A DNA stretch of 64,000 nt from NCBI GenBank assembly GCA_027625915.1, contig JANTQA010000008.1:2125001-2189000 (forward strand). Direction: 5' to 3'. The notes beneath the pieces are model-generated. The model was given only the letters and a program-made list of their open reading frames with translations. It searched no databases and was not told where the DNA came from. This DNA is from Anaeramoeba flamelloides (Eukaryota > Metamonada > Anaeramoebidae). Positions 12,238 to 22,323 of this stretch are shown here, in pieces. Position 1 is the stretch's first letter. Each line of letters begins with the position of its first letter. The position numbers were made by a program, and so were the translations under genes.

Positions 12238-12942
12238 AACTCTGTTTCAGTCAAAGGTGTCTCCAAAAAAAAAAAAACATTTTTTTCGAATATCAATTAT
12301 TATATATAATTGACATTTGAAGAACAAATAAGAAAGAAACAGAATAATATACATCAAAGAAATGTTGATATATTCCTGAAAGAAAACTAATTAATCAATA
12401 GATTTTCTTAAAAAACGAAAAACTCAAATTCTTAGATTCCCATTGAGAAAAACAATAATGTTCGTTTTGAACTTCTACTGGTATTTGAACAATTATTAGG
12501 AAACGATTTTCACTCTATTTTCCATACATTTTTTTAGAAATCAAGTCCCCAAACGAAGTGTGTTGGTATTTGTGGTCTCTATTTGAAAAGGAAATGAAAA
12601 TGAAGTGAAAATTTTTCACATTTATTAAACAAATATCTCCAATCAAAGATCGAATAGAATTCCAATAGAAATCAATATGATTTCTCAACAATCATTTCCG
12701 TCGTTTCAATAACCTTAGAATAACACATATTTACCAAGTGACTATTGATCTTGCAATAAATAATTTTTTGCAACTGAATGACGTTTTAAAAAAAAATCGA
12801 AAAAAAAAGTAACAAAAATGTGAAAAATGATTTCAATTTTGAAAATTTCCAAAATAAAATTTTTTTTCTAATATCTATACAAACCCCTTAAAAAAATGTA
12901 TTTCACCCATGAAAACTGGGCACCTTTGACTGAAAAATAGTT
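12238..12942 (-). mobile_element. TA-flanked TIR element, TIR with CAGTCAAAGG (family R1, copy a)
   Basis: 705 bp. The left end AACTCTGTTTCAGTCAAAGG and the right end (reverse complement AACTATTTTTCAGTCAAAGG) are both next to TA. It is inverted relative to copies at 43050-43588 and 63232-63924. Shared interior includes the stretch that contains AGATTGCTTTT-like AT-rich DNA and the more distinctive GAACTTCTACTGGTATT. No open frame; a non-autonomous Tc1/mariner-like element. Confidence 0.85.
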
Positions 12943-13419
12943 TACTTTTTGCTAAAAGGTTTGTACTATATAATATTTCTTTACACAAAAGAAATTTAGA
13001 GATGTATATAATCTAAACCATTTTAAAGGTAAATTTACTAAAAAATGTTATTATTTTTCAAGGATTAATAACTTGAAAATTCTATTTATTTAATTGAAGA
13101 AAAATTTTATCCTCTCTATTCGTTTTTTTTTTCATCATTTTAAGTTTAAAAATGCTTTTTATTTATTGTTTATTTTTTTTTTAAAAGTAAAAATAGGAAG
13201 TTTACTTCTCATAAGATAAAACCAATCAACAAATGATATTTTTCTAAAAAAGATGAAAAAAAATATGTATTTGGGAATGATCAAACTTGAAAATATTCAA
13301 TATAAATCTAAATCAGTTTAAAGAAAACTTATAAACACTTCTGGGAAAAAAAACAAATATGGTTGAAATTTTTTTTAGTATAACAAAAATATTAATATTC
13401 GTTATGTTGCCAAGTGTCT

Positions 13420-13870
13420 TCAAATATATTGGTTTTTCAATATTTAAAAGAATTGATTAAAATTTAAGATTTACTCAATTCTTTTAAATTCTGGAAAGGA
13501 TAAACCAAGCTTATCTAGAGTTTGGTAGAGTGCCTAACTTTTTTTTAGATTTTCCGTTTTATTCTTATAATCAATTGATTTTTATTAGGTTTTTTTTACT
13601 TTTTGAAATAAAAAGAAAATTTTAATAAATTTTCGGTTTATTTCAAAAAGTAAAAAAAACCTAGAAAACTTCACAAATAAACAGAAAGCACAAGAAAAAC
13701 AAAGCGCATATTTTTTTCCCAAATAGAAAAGTTTTTGATTGAAAATCTATTGATTTTCTAAACAAAAAACATAGTAAAAGATAAATAGCAGATTTTTTTA
13801 ATCAAAGAAATAAACAGAAAATTTTCATAAATTTTCTTTTTATTTTTTAAATTAAAAAAATCCTAATAAC
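13420..13870. repeat. Hairpin module cluster
   Basis: A module-C hairpin (about 13442-13498, ending ATTCTGGAAAGG), a GTAGAGTGCCTAAC decamer end at 13524-13540, a module-B hairpin at about 13590-13664 (arms with ACTTTTTGAAATAAA), and a second B-like hairpin at about 13795-13860. Confidence 0.65.
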
Positions 13871-14249
13871 AAAAAATATTTGAGATAGAAAAGGTAGTCT
13901 ATTATAAAATTAAGATATTTCACAAATCATCACAATAAACATTCTTGGGTATATGTTAAGAATAAATTAAAATAAAAATTTTACAATTTATAGAAAAAAC
14001 ACTCTAACTTCAACTTAGAAATTATTAAAAATATCAATCATTTTCTTTGAGAATGAAGTCCGATGAAAAAAGAACAAAAAATTCAGATTGAAGAAGTAAT
14101 TCAAATAAACAATAATAATAAACAACCAAAAAATAATAAAATTGATATTATTCAAAACAAATGCCTATTATTCAGCTTATCATTGATTAAACGATAAAGA
14201 AAATAATAATTTTTTATTGAAAGTTCTAAACAAAAATTTGAAATCATGT

Positions 14250-14298
14250 AAGCGCCGCCAAGTACCATTAAGTACTGTAGAGCGCCGTAAAGTGCCTA
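14250..14298 (+). repeat. Decamer minisatellite GCGCCGCCAA/GTACTGTAGA
   Basis: Five consecutive 10-mers: GCGCCGCCAA, GTACCATTAA, GTACTGTAGA, GCGCCGTAAA, then GTGCCTAG, followed by a long T run and a module-B half-site. The G+C content is far above the flanks. Confidence 0.8.
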
Positions 14299-14299
14299 G

Positions 14300-14331
<32 letters not shown>

Positions 14332-14447
14332 TGAAATGAAAAGAAAATTAAATAAATTTCATTTCAAAAAGATAAAATTAAAATATTTTTTGTCAAAATA
14401 TTATCATGAGGAAATTTTTATGTAAAGATGACAATAATAACCCATCA

Positions 14448-17400
14448 TTATTTTCTTTTAAAAATCCTGCAATGTGTATCAGGGTATTTGTAAGCATTTA
14501 ATTTCAGAAACTCCTATATAATTAGATATACAAAATAATAAATAAATAAATAAATAAAATCAATTATTTAGAAAAAGAGCAAAAATAATAAAAAGGAAAA
14601 TGTCTAAAAAAAAAAAAAAAAACTAATTAAATTTAAGAAATAATAAAAACTTGATATTCTTACTGCATGGCAAGTAATTGCATCCTTTTCAAAAAAAAAT
14701 TTAACATCAGCTTTAATTACTGAAGCATATGATTTAAATGATATATCTTCCACAGGACCATAAAATTTCAAGTCTTTGTAAAATTTCTATATTGTTAATT
14801 ATTTATATTTATATTATTTTGAAATAATTTAAATATCCAAGAAAACTTTTTAAGGAAATAAAAAAATTGAATAAAATAAACTTACCCGAAAAGCAAATGA
14901 CGAACTTGAAGAAAAATGAAGTGAACTTTGATATTGTTTCAATTGAACATGGATTGTATTACCATTAATTTTGGTTGAATTTAGATGAGTAGCAGCTTTG
15001 TAAGCATCAAATGATTTCTATTTGTTAATAAGATAAATAACCGACAAGTTACAAAATCATTGACAATAAATTTAATTAGAAAAACAACAATACAATAAAA
15101 TTTTTGGATGTATGATTTATATATATACATTAGGAGATTTTCGGTATAAATTTGTTTTTTACATGGGTATCATTTTTTTTTTTTGCGATTTTTATTATTT
15201 TGATTTTAAAAAATGGTTTCTGAACAGTCCTTTTTACATAATCAAATATTTATATATTCTTTCAAAATATTTTATTTTTACATTTATCTCCAATCTCTTA
15301 TAATTGTTAAAAAAATTTAAAAAACACAAAAATATTGTCAAAAAATAATTTCAAATAGTTCATACAACTTGTATTTGTATAGTAGGAAAAAAAATACTTG
15401 TCATGAAAATAATACGGAACAAGATTTTTAATTGTGGATATTAGGAAAATTGTTGTGTAATTTCATTTATTTTCAATCAAATCCTTTTTTATAAATAACA
15501 AATTTTTTTCTGATCCAAGTAATAAACCTACCTAAAGTTCATTAAAGTTGGGTGTATCTGGAATCCACAATTAATTATTCGATAGCCAAAGTAGATCAAC
15601 TTTTTTTGAAAAATAATTGGGCTTTATAGAGGTTTGCTAGAGTTTGGAAAATGATAATTTTTATTCTTGTTTTTTGATTGATTGAATGGGGGTTTTGAAC
15701 AAGTGATTTTTCATTAATAATCATTCTAATAAGTGGGTGAGTTATAATTTTAAAAATTTATTTCTTAAAAAAAAAGGATTTGATTTTCAATATTTACAAT
15801 TACACAGCAATTTTCCTAATGTTCACAATTAAAAATCTTCTCGGGAATTTTTAGCATGTAAGATATTTTTTTCACTACTTTAGAGTTAACTTGTCCATAA
15901 TTCTTCTTGAATTTTTTCAAATCAAACTGAAATTGTACTCATTTCAAAATTGGTAATAGGTTATTGGAATAAGGTTTCATTAAAATAGAGAAAATGAAAT
16001 TTTTTTTGTGGTTCCATTGTGGAAAATTATAGAAATAAATTTATAAATATCAAGCCAAAACTACTAGAAATACAAATTTCAAATAAAAAAAAAAAAGGAT
16101 TTTTTTTTTTTTTTTTTTGTAATGGAATCAATTCCATTATTAAATAAATGATTAAAATAATTTTAATTTTATTTTTATCTTTGATGGTAGGTGTAAGTAT
16201 ATTAACATTTGATAAAACGACATTAAAATCCAAAATCAATTCCACTATTTCCAATATTTTCTAACTTCTTAAACTTATAATTTATTATATTTTTACTTCT
16301 TTGGAATTATTTTCAAATTTTTCTTTTTCATTTTTTATCTTGTTCTTTTTTCTTATCTAAAAATAAATGATCACAATAGAATCCATAAACCATTCATCAA
16401 AAACTAGTTTAACAAGTTTTACCAAAAAAAAAAAAAAATGAACTAATACTATTCTAAACAATTCTGTAACAACTCATTTACATTTTTTTGATAGTATCAC
16501 CCCCCCTTAAAACAAAGAATAACAAAATCTTTAACTTTATTAATTTTTTAGATTGGTTGAAAATTCAACTTTAAATTGATAAAATTGAAAAATTTATACA
16601 ATTTTTTTGAAGAGTAACCAATTGTAAAAAAAATTTGAAAGACTACAAAATATTTTTTTTTAATTAAATTGTCAACAAAAAAATAATTTAAGAAAATTTT
16701 TTTTTTAAGGAAAAATAAAAAATAATAAATTGCTTAAATACTATTATTTGAGCTATAAATTGGGTAAAATTTCTTTTTAAAAACGATTTTGTCTTTTAAT
16801 AAAATAATTTGTTTTTTTTACTTTTTGCGAAAAATATTGTAATATATATATAAACTATTTTTCAAAAATTTTGACTCACTTTATAATGTTATATGGAAGT
16901 TATTTTGAGGGTTTGTCCCTTATTCTTATCAAAAACATATTTTCAAATTTTTGGATCAGAATCATTTTTTCTTATTTTTCAAATCATTTTTTCTAATTTT
17001 GCAAATTTTTTTTTTTGCTTTTTCAAATTTTTGTATTTCTTTTTTTTTCTTTTTTTTTTTTGAATTTTTTTTTGTTTCATTTTTTCAAATATTTGTTTGT
17101 TTTTCTTTTTCAAATTTGTATTTTTTTTGCCAAAAGATCAATTTTTCTTAATTTTTTTTTGCAAAAGATCATGTGAAAAAAAAAAGATCTTCAAAAAGAC
17201 AAACAAATCACTAAGATAATTGAGACCATGTAATGTCTTTGAAAATTCATTGAATTAATAGTAAAAAATCTTCTTGTTAACCTTTTTTTCAGTGAAAGTT
17301 CAGTAATAAAAAATCGGATATGCGCATTTCAAAATTATGACTCACTTTTTTTTAGTTTTGGGTTTTATTTTTTTTAATTTTTACAACTATCAGGTTTTTA

Positions 17401-17773
17401 TATATTTAGAATGATTTAAAACTGAATTACAAATCAGATTTAATTATTTGATGTTCTTGAATACTAAAAAATATTTTTTTTTCAATTTATTATTTCAGGT
17501 GGTCCCAATTTTTGAAATGGGGTTTATATATATATATATATATATATTATTATTATTATCATTCAAATAAGATATTTATTCGGATTCAAATATTAAAAAA
17601 AAATAAATAAAAACATGTAAACTTACAGAATACTGAATAACGAAATATGGCGTCCCTTTTTTATATTTGAATTTTTCGATCGATAAAATATTTCCATATT
17701 TTGAAAATACCGAATCAATTTTATCTTCATCTTCATCATCTAAATCTCTCAATTCTATTGATCTGCTATGCTC
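14448..17773 (-). CDS. Small protein with two RRM RNA-binding domains (four supported exons, 5' end open)
   Basis: Exons on the minus strand: 17773-17627, 15017-14886, 14786-14664 and 14513-14448 (TAA). All junctions are phase 0 with GTAAG donors and TAG acceptors. Exons 1-2 encode RRM1: PIELRDLDDEDEDKIDSVFS, KYGNILSIEKFKYKKG, PYFVIQYS, then AYKAATHLNSTKINGNTIHV. Exons 3-4 encode a more divergent RRM2: FYKDLKFYGPVEDISF, ASVIKADVKFFFEKDA, then FLKLNAYKYPDTHCRIFKRK at the C-terminus. A Ser-rich linker (SSLHFSSSSSFAF) joins them. The arrangement recalls Mei2-like or SR-type RNA-binding proteins, but no specific orthologue can be named. The first intron (17626-15018) is 2.6 kb and carries two mobile elements; the others are 99 and 150 bp. 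The start codon is not in the listed exons; candidate 5' exons are given separately. Confidence 0.72.
15383..15880. mobile_element. TIR element in the RRM gene intron (family R10)
   Basis: About 500 bp with long inverted arms: left arm includes AAGATTTTTAATTGTGGATA and the right arm carries its reverse complement with few changes; outermost GTAGGAAAAAAAATAC against GTAGTGAAAAAAATAT. TA lies next to both ends. A 110-bp derivative of the same family is at 38077-38187. No coding frame. Confidence 0.7.
16853..17524 (+). mobile_element. TA-flanked TIR element with T-rich core (family R2, copy b)
   Basis: 672 bp inside the first intron of the RRM gene, direct repeat of 10733-11368. Ends AACTATTTTTCAAAAATTTT and (reverse complement) AACCCCATTTCAAAAATTGG, each next to TA; the right TA runs into a TA microsatellite. 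The core 16975-17160 is T-rich with scattered C, G and A. Confidence 0.78.
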
Positions 17774-17908
17774 TAAGCCCTTTTAAGATTTATGAAATAG
17801 AAAAAAAAAAAAATAAAAAATAATTATTTAATTCTCATTGTAAAGTAATTAAACAGAAAGTAAATATAAAATTTAAAATTCAAATTAACTGATAAAATTC
17901 AATTGTTT

Positions 17909-18013
17909 TTATTTATTAACATCACCGGCCACTAAGTTATAAATTTGTAAAAGTTTTAAAATTTCTTGATTATTTTCAACAAAAGAAAAAACAATCTTTG
18001 ATAGATCTTTCGG
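17909..18013 (-). CDS. Possible coding exon, unassigned (upstream exon of the RRM gene or end of another gene)
   Basis: After an acceptor (TTCTCAG) a clean frame reads PKDLSKIVFSFVENNQEILK then LLQIYNLVAGDVNK and TAA. The composition is protein-like and unlike the flanks. Two readings fit: it is the last exon of a gene, or it splices from GCCG|GTGATG into the RRM exon. A tiny ATG exon at 18748-18737 (MIVW, donor GTAATA) is in phase with it, which would give the RRM protein a start. I recognise no domain in it. Confidence 0.45.
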   Translation of the reverse strand, partial: PKDLSKIVFSFVENNQEILKLLQIYNLVAGDVNK

Positions 18014-21000
18014 CTGAGAATAAAAAGAATTTTAATGGATATATTCAAGTTCTCATCTGAATGTGAAAAATTTGTGGATATTGCTATCTGTTTGCAAAAA
18101 AACTATTTTTTTTGGTAAATAAACACTTTTTCGCAAATGAATACTTTTTATTAAATTACTTATTTGTTCACCAATCAAAACTTTTATTAATTAGGTGCTT
18201 TTTTTTCTGTAAAAGTTTTTTTTTTTTTTTTTTTCACAAAAAGGTACTCTGTTTTTTTCTTCAATAAAATACCTCTAATAATAGAGTTTTTTGAAAAATA
18301 CTATATCAATTTGAAGATCTTTTTGTTTCAGATCTTCAATTATAATAAAATTCTTTCTTGAAAAATAAAACCAAAACAAATATTTTAAAGTACTAATTAT
18401 GCCTCTGTTGATACAGTTCCATAAAAAATATAATAAAGAAAAAGAAAAATAATTTTTTGACAAAACAATTAAAATTTTGAATGAATATGCATAACAAATA
18501 ATTAACAAATGATTGAGAAAAATGGTGTGAAATCTTGTATAGACGTGTTTTTTTTATCTATTATTTACCTTTACAAGTTAAATAATCAAGAGTAATTGAA
18601 AATTATTCTATTCTATCTAAAATATCAATTTAAAACAAACAAAAAAAAAAAAAAATCAAACTTGTCTGTTGAAATTTCTCCAAAACTAAAGTTAAGAAAA
18701 GAAGGAGAAGGGAAAAAAAGTAGAAAACAATATTACCCAAACAATCATTTTGATTTCGCGATTGTATATTTCTGATCTAAAAAGGTTTTAAAAATTGAAC
18801 AACCGTGCTCAGTATCCCAGATAACTTTGAAAAGGAGTTAATTGACTACAACCAAATATATATTTTCAATAAGGTTGATATTCTTCAAAGTATTTTTTTT
18901 TTTTTTTTTTTGTGAGAGATATATAATACAACAATCGAATAAGAAACGATAATTTATTTTAAGTTGCTATTCAAGTTAATGAAAAGGATAGATAAATTTA
19001 GCACTCAAATCAAAATAAAATTCAATTATTGTATCGATTTTTTACTTGATCTATTTTATTTTTCATTTTTTCATTTTTTTTTTTAAAATTTGCTTTGAAG
19101 ATAATTTGTTGATCAACAAAAATTTATCAACTTTATGATTGTGATTAAAAATTAATCACAATATTTGAACAATTATCACGATTTCTGAGGTATCATGACT
19201 TTTTTTATTCAAGGGCATTAACTGAAATCGAAATTGTGGCTTATTCTCATTATTAGAATAAAAGATAATTTTTTTTTTTTTGCAAAATTAGGTCATGTAA
19301 GTTATTATTCCAGTAAATTAGCTTTTTCGCGAAAAAATTTTTTTATCCGAGTTAAAATAGCTTCCCACGAACTAATATATATATATATATATATACATGT
19401 AAGAACCACATTACCATGTATGAGAAACTTTAAAGATAGAAAAGTTTATTTTTATTAGCTGTTAAAAAATATTACAAAACAGTTTAAAATGTTCAAGTAA
19501 AATAAATTTGAATGAATAGAATTGAAAATTTATAGTTATAATCCTGTGCAAAATGTTGTAACTCGCATTTTTTTTTAAAAAAATTAAGTAAAATTTCTCA
19601 TAGCAATATAATTTGACAAATAAAAAAAAAAACAATTAAATGTTGATTTTTATGAATACAAATTAAAAAAGAATTTGAATTAATAGTTTAGTAGAGATAA
19701 TTTTTTGAATAATTTTAACATATTTATTTCATTTTTTTTTTTTGAAAAGTCATTTCTTTATGACAAATAGGAATTTTATGAATTATTAGTAAAATAATTT
19801 GACAAAATAAAATAAAAAAAATACAACTATTTTTTTGCAAATATGTTCATGAAAATTCTCTTTTGTAAATGTAATTATTTGGCTAAACGTTAAAATTTGT
19901 AATTTTAGTCGAGTTAAAGTTCTTACTTGGATTATTTATTTAATCCCTGTTTGATCAAAAATTCAATAATTTTTCTTAATTAATCGGAATTCAAATTGTT
20001 AATTATGGTTTAATACTGACAAATCAATATTAACAAATATATCACGTATTTTTTTAGTTTATATTAAAAAAGCCATTTGTTGGACATTAAAAAGCAATCA
20101 TTTTAAAATTCCATCCAATTTATACAATATTTTCTAAATATTTTAATCAAGTAATAAATTGAGAAATGTTTTTCGAAAAAAAAGTAACAATTTTTTTTTT
20201 AAATTTCTTTTTAGAAAAATAAAAAGTATATTAGAATAGTATCAAAAGAGTATACTCAAGATAAAATATTTTTGATTTTTTTTCATTTTTCTCCTGGACA
20301 AATCTTCTTTATATTGGGAAGAAGAGTTACAACGGAAAAAGATCAAGTGGTTACTTGCTAATACTGTGACACTGAAACACGAAAGTTTGAGTAACTTGAA
20401 AATAAAAACAAAAAGCAAAGGCTAAAAATGACCAAAGGTTTATTGCAAATAAGATCAAAAAAAAAAAAAGAAATTACAACAATTAAGCAATGATCCCCAA
20501 GTGAACATTCAGGATCAATTATCAAATGATATTAAATCAATCAAAAGTATGGTGGCTGTAATTTTGAGTGTTCTTAATTAAAGATAGTATTGAGTTTTTT
20601 TTTGATTTTTAACCAATTGCTTCTTATAAACCCTTTTTAAATTTCTTTTTTTTTTTTTTTTCTTTTTTCCATTTTCCATTTCAATTTTTTGCTTTTTCTT
20701 TTTAAACATAAAAAAATATGGGTATGTTTTCCCCTTGAACAATCGTGAAATCTATGATTTTACGCTTAAATTGCCTTTGAGGAAATTTAAGTAAAAGGAC
20801 ATCTAGAGTGCAATTTACATTTATTCCATCAATATAAATATATATATATATAAGATAAAATATTTTTTTGAGATTAACAAACCAAGACAAAATATTTTCA
20901 AAAAAATAGTATTTTTTCATTTTTAAATGGGTTGTATTTATTGAAAAGAACCTATTTTATCTTGACACATTGTTAATTTGTTTAATTTGAGATTTTTTAT

Positions 21001-21089
21001 TTTTTTAAGCCTTCATGAGCTAATGAAATAAAACTCCGAAAAATGATAAATGTAATATTTGTAAACAATTTTTTTATTGTACAAATAAA
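18014..21089. other. 3 kb without a firm gene
   Basis: Apart from the possible micro-exon at 18748-18737 and the retroelement copy at about 20285-20850, I see only AT-rich DNA, a TA tract (19377-19395) and short random frames. Confidence 0.45.
20285..20850 (+). mobile_element. Retroelement 3' end, diverged copy (family R12)
   Basis: About 565 bp that match 57874-58430 in inverted orientation over their whole length. The 5' part corresponds to the end of a reading frame (KKIKWL..NTVTLKH, then Lys-rich), broken by several stops in this copy; the rest is a 3' untranslated region with landmarks AATCGTGAAATCTATGATTT and CTTAAATTGCCTTTGAGGAA. Other copies end in poly-A or ATA repeats, which marks it as a non-LTR type (LINE or SINE-like) element. 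Confidence 0.65.
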
Positions 21090-21855
21090 TTATAAAAGTA
21101 TGGTTTGCTTGAAAAGAAAAAAGAAAAAAGAAAAAGAAAAAAATTAAATAGAGTACTTTTTCAATGCTTAAATCCAGATAATAATTATAAGGCGAATTGA
21201 TATTTAATTGATAGTAATCTCCAAGTTCTTGAATTTCTGATAATTCATTATGTGCAATATTTTTTGGGTTAATTTGGTCAGTGTATAAGAATTTAATAAA
21301 TAATTTAAGAGCATTATAAGATTTCCCGGATTGATCATGAATACTATTAACGTTTTCATTAATACTCGTAAAAAATCCACGAAATACATTTGATCTAGCC
21401 TGTAGGATTAATTTATGGCATGGTATTTTTTCCTCGTCAACAATTAAATCAAAATCAAAATCTTTCGAAAAGCTATAATAATTGAAAAGGTCCTTGCGAA
21501 GAGTTTTTTTTTGAGGATTATTAATACTAAATTTTTGAAATATGTCGTTTAAAACTAATAAATATTTTTTTTCATCAAAATATAACCAATTTAAAAAATA
21601 CTTTACAACTTCTTCTGAATATTCTTCAAGTTGATATTTGACAACAATTGGTTTAATTGATAAACGAATTTGAATCATTTTTGAATGCACCATCACCCCT
21701 TTAATTATTAAGTCTGTATTTTCTTGATATTCTAATAAATTTTTAAAATCTTTATAAAATGATTGCGAATGATTCAACAAATAATTATCAATATGATATT
21801 TTCTTAAAGAATATTCTGAAAATCTTCTTGTTTTTTTGATTAATCCCAATGTTGA
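21090..21855 (-). CDS. Double BTB/POZ exon, probably the 3' part of the ankyrin gene
   Basis: Exon 21855-21157 (233 codons, phase 0 both ends) after a TATACAG acceptor. Residues about 45-110 form a degenerate BTB fold (TDLIIKGVMVHSKMIQIRL, then YSEEVVKYFLNWLYFD). Residues about 135-215 are a standard BTB domain: FDFDLIVDEEKIPCHKLILQ, ARSNVFRGFFTSI, then SYNALKLFIKFLYTD. BTB domains dimerise and often recruit Cullin-3 ubiquitin ligases. There is no ATG before the conserved part, so an upstream exon is required; the ankyrin exon ending at 22330 (AAC|GTATGA) is in phase. Downstream, donor GTACTC at 21156 and a strong pyrimidine-rich acceptor give a last exon 21107-21090 (QTILL, TAA); this 49-bp intron is tentative, and reading on through a Phe-rich stretch to 21013 is the alternative. 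Confidence 0.82.
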
Positions 21856-22088
21856 CTGTATAAACAAAGTCAGATTCCAATTTGAAAAATAAAAAAAAGT
21901 ATTTGTATTTTATAATGCAAGTTTGTTAATGATATTTTTTTTTTTTTTTATTAATTATTCGGAAAAGTATAAAAGGGAAAAAGAAGAAGAAGGAAAAAGA
22001 AAAAAGAAGTCCAAGTAGAAACTTACGATCTATTATAAAACAAACAAATTATATTGAATTTTTAATATAGAAATAATAAATCAAATAA

Positions 22089-22093
<5 letters not shown>

Positions 22094-22121
<28 letters not shown>
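22094..22121. repeat. TA microsatellite in the ankyrin-BTB intron
   Basis: About 14 TA units between the last ankyrin exon and the BTB exon. Confidence 0.9.
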
Positions 22122-22123
<2 letters not shown>

Positions 22124-22323
22124 AATGTATTAATTTATGGTTTTAATAAGAAAAATCAAATAAATATCAAATTGAAAATTCATAAGTTGTGGAATTAATA
22201 ATTTGGTTTTTGAATATCATTTACATTTTATTAAACAATTACAAAAAATGTTTTTTTTTTATAATTAATTCTAATTATTTTTTTATTTTTCAAAAAAAAA
22301 AAAGTAAATTAAAATAAAATAAA

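Larger units (their letters stand above)
10364..14447. other. 4.1 kb between convergent channel and RRM genes
   Basis: No exon is supported. It contains one copy of the T-rich-core TIR element (10733-11368), decamer and hairpin modules (11370-11880), one copy of the CAGTCAAAGG TIR element (12238-12942), and more hairpin modules (13420-13870, 14240-14400). Confidence 0.5.
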
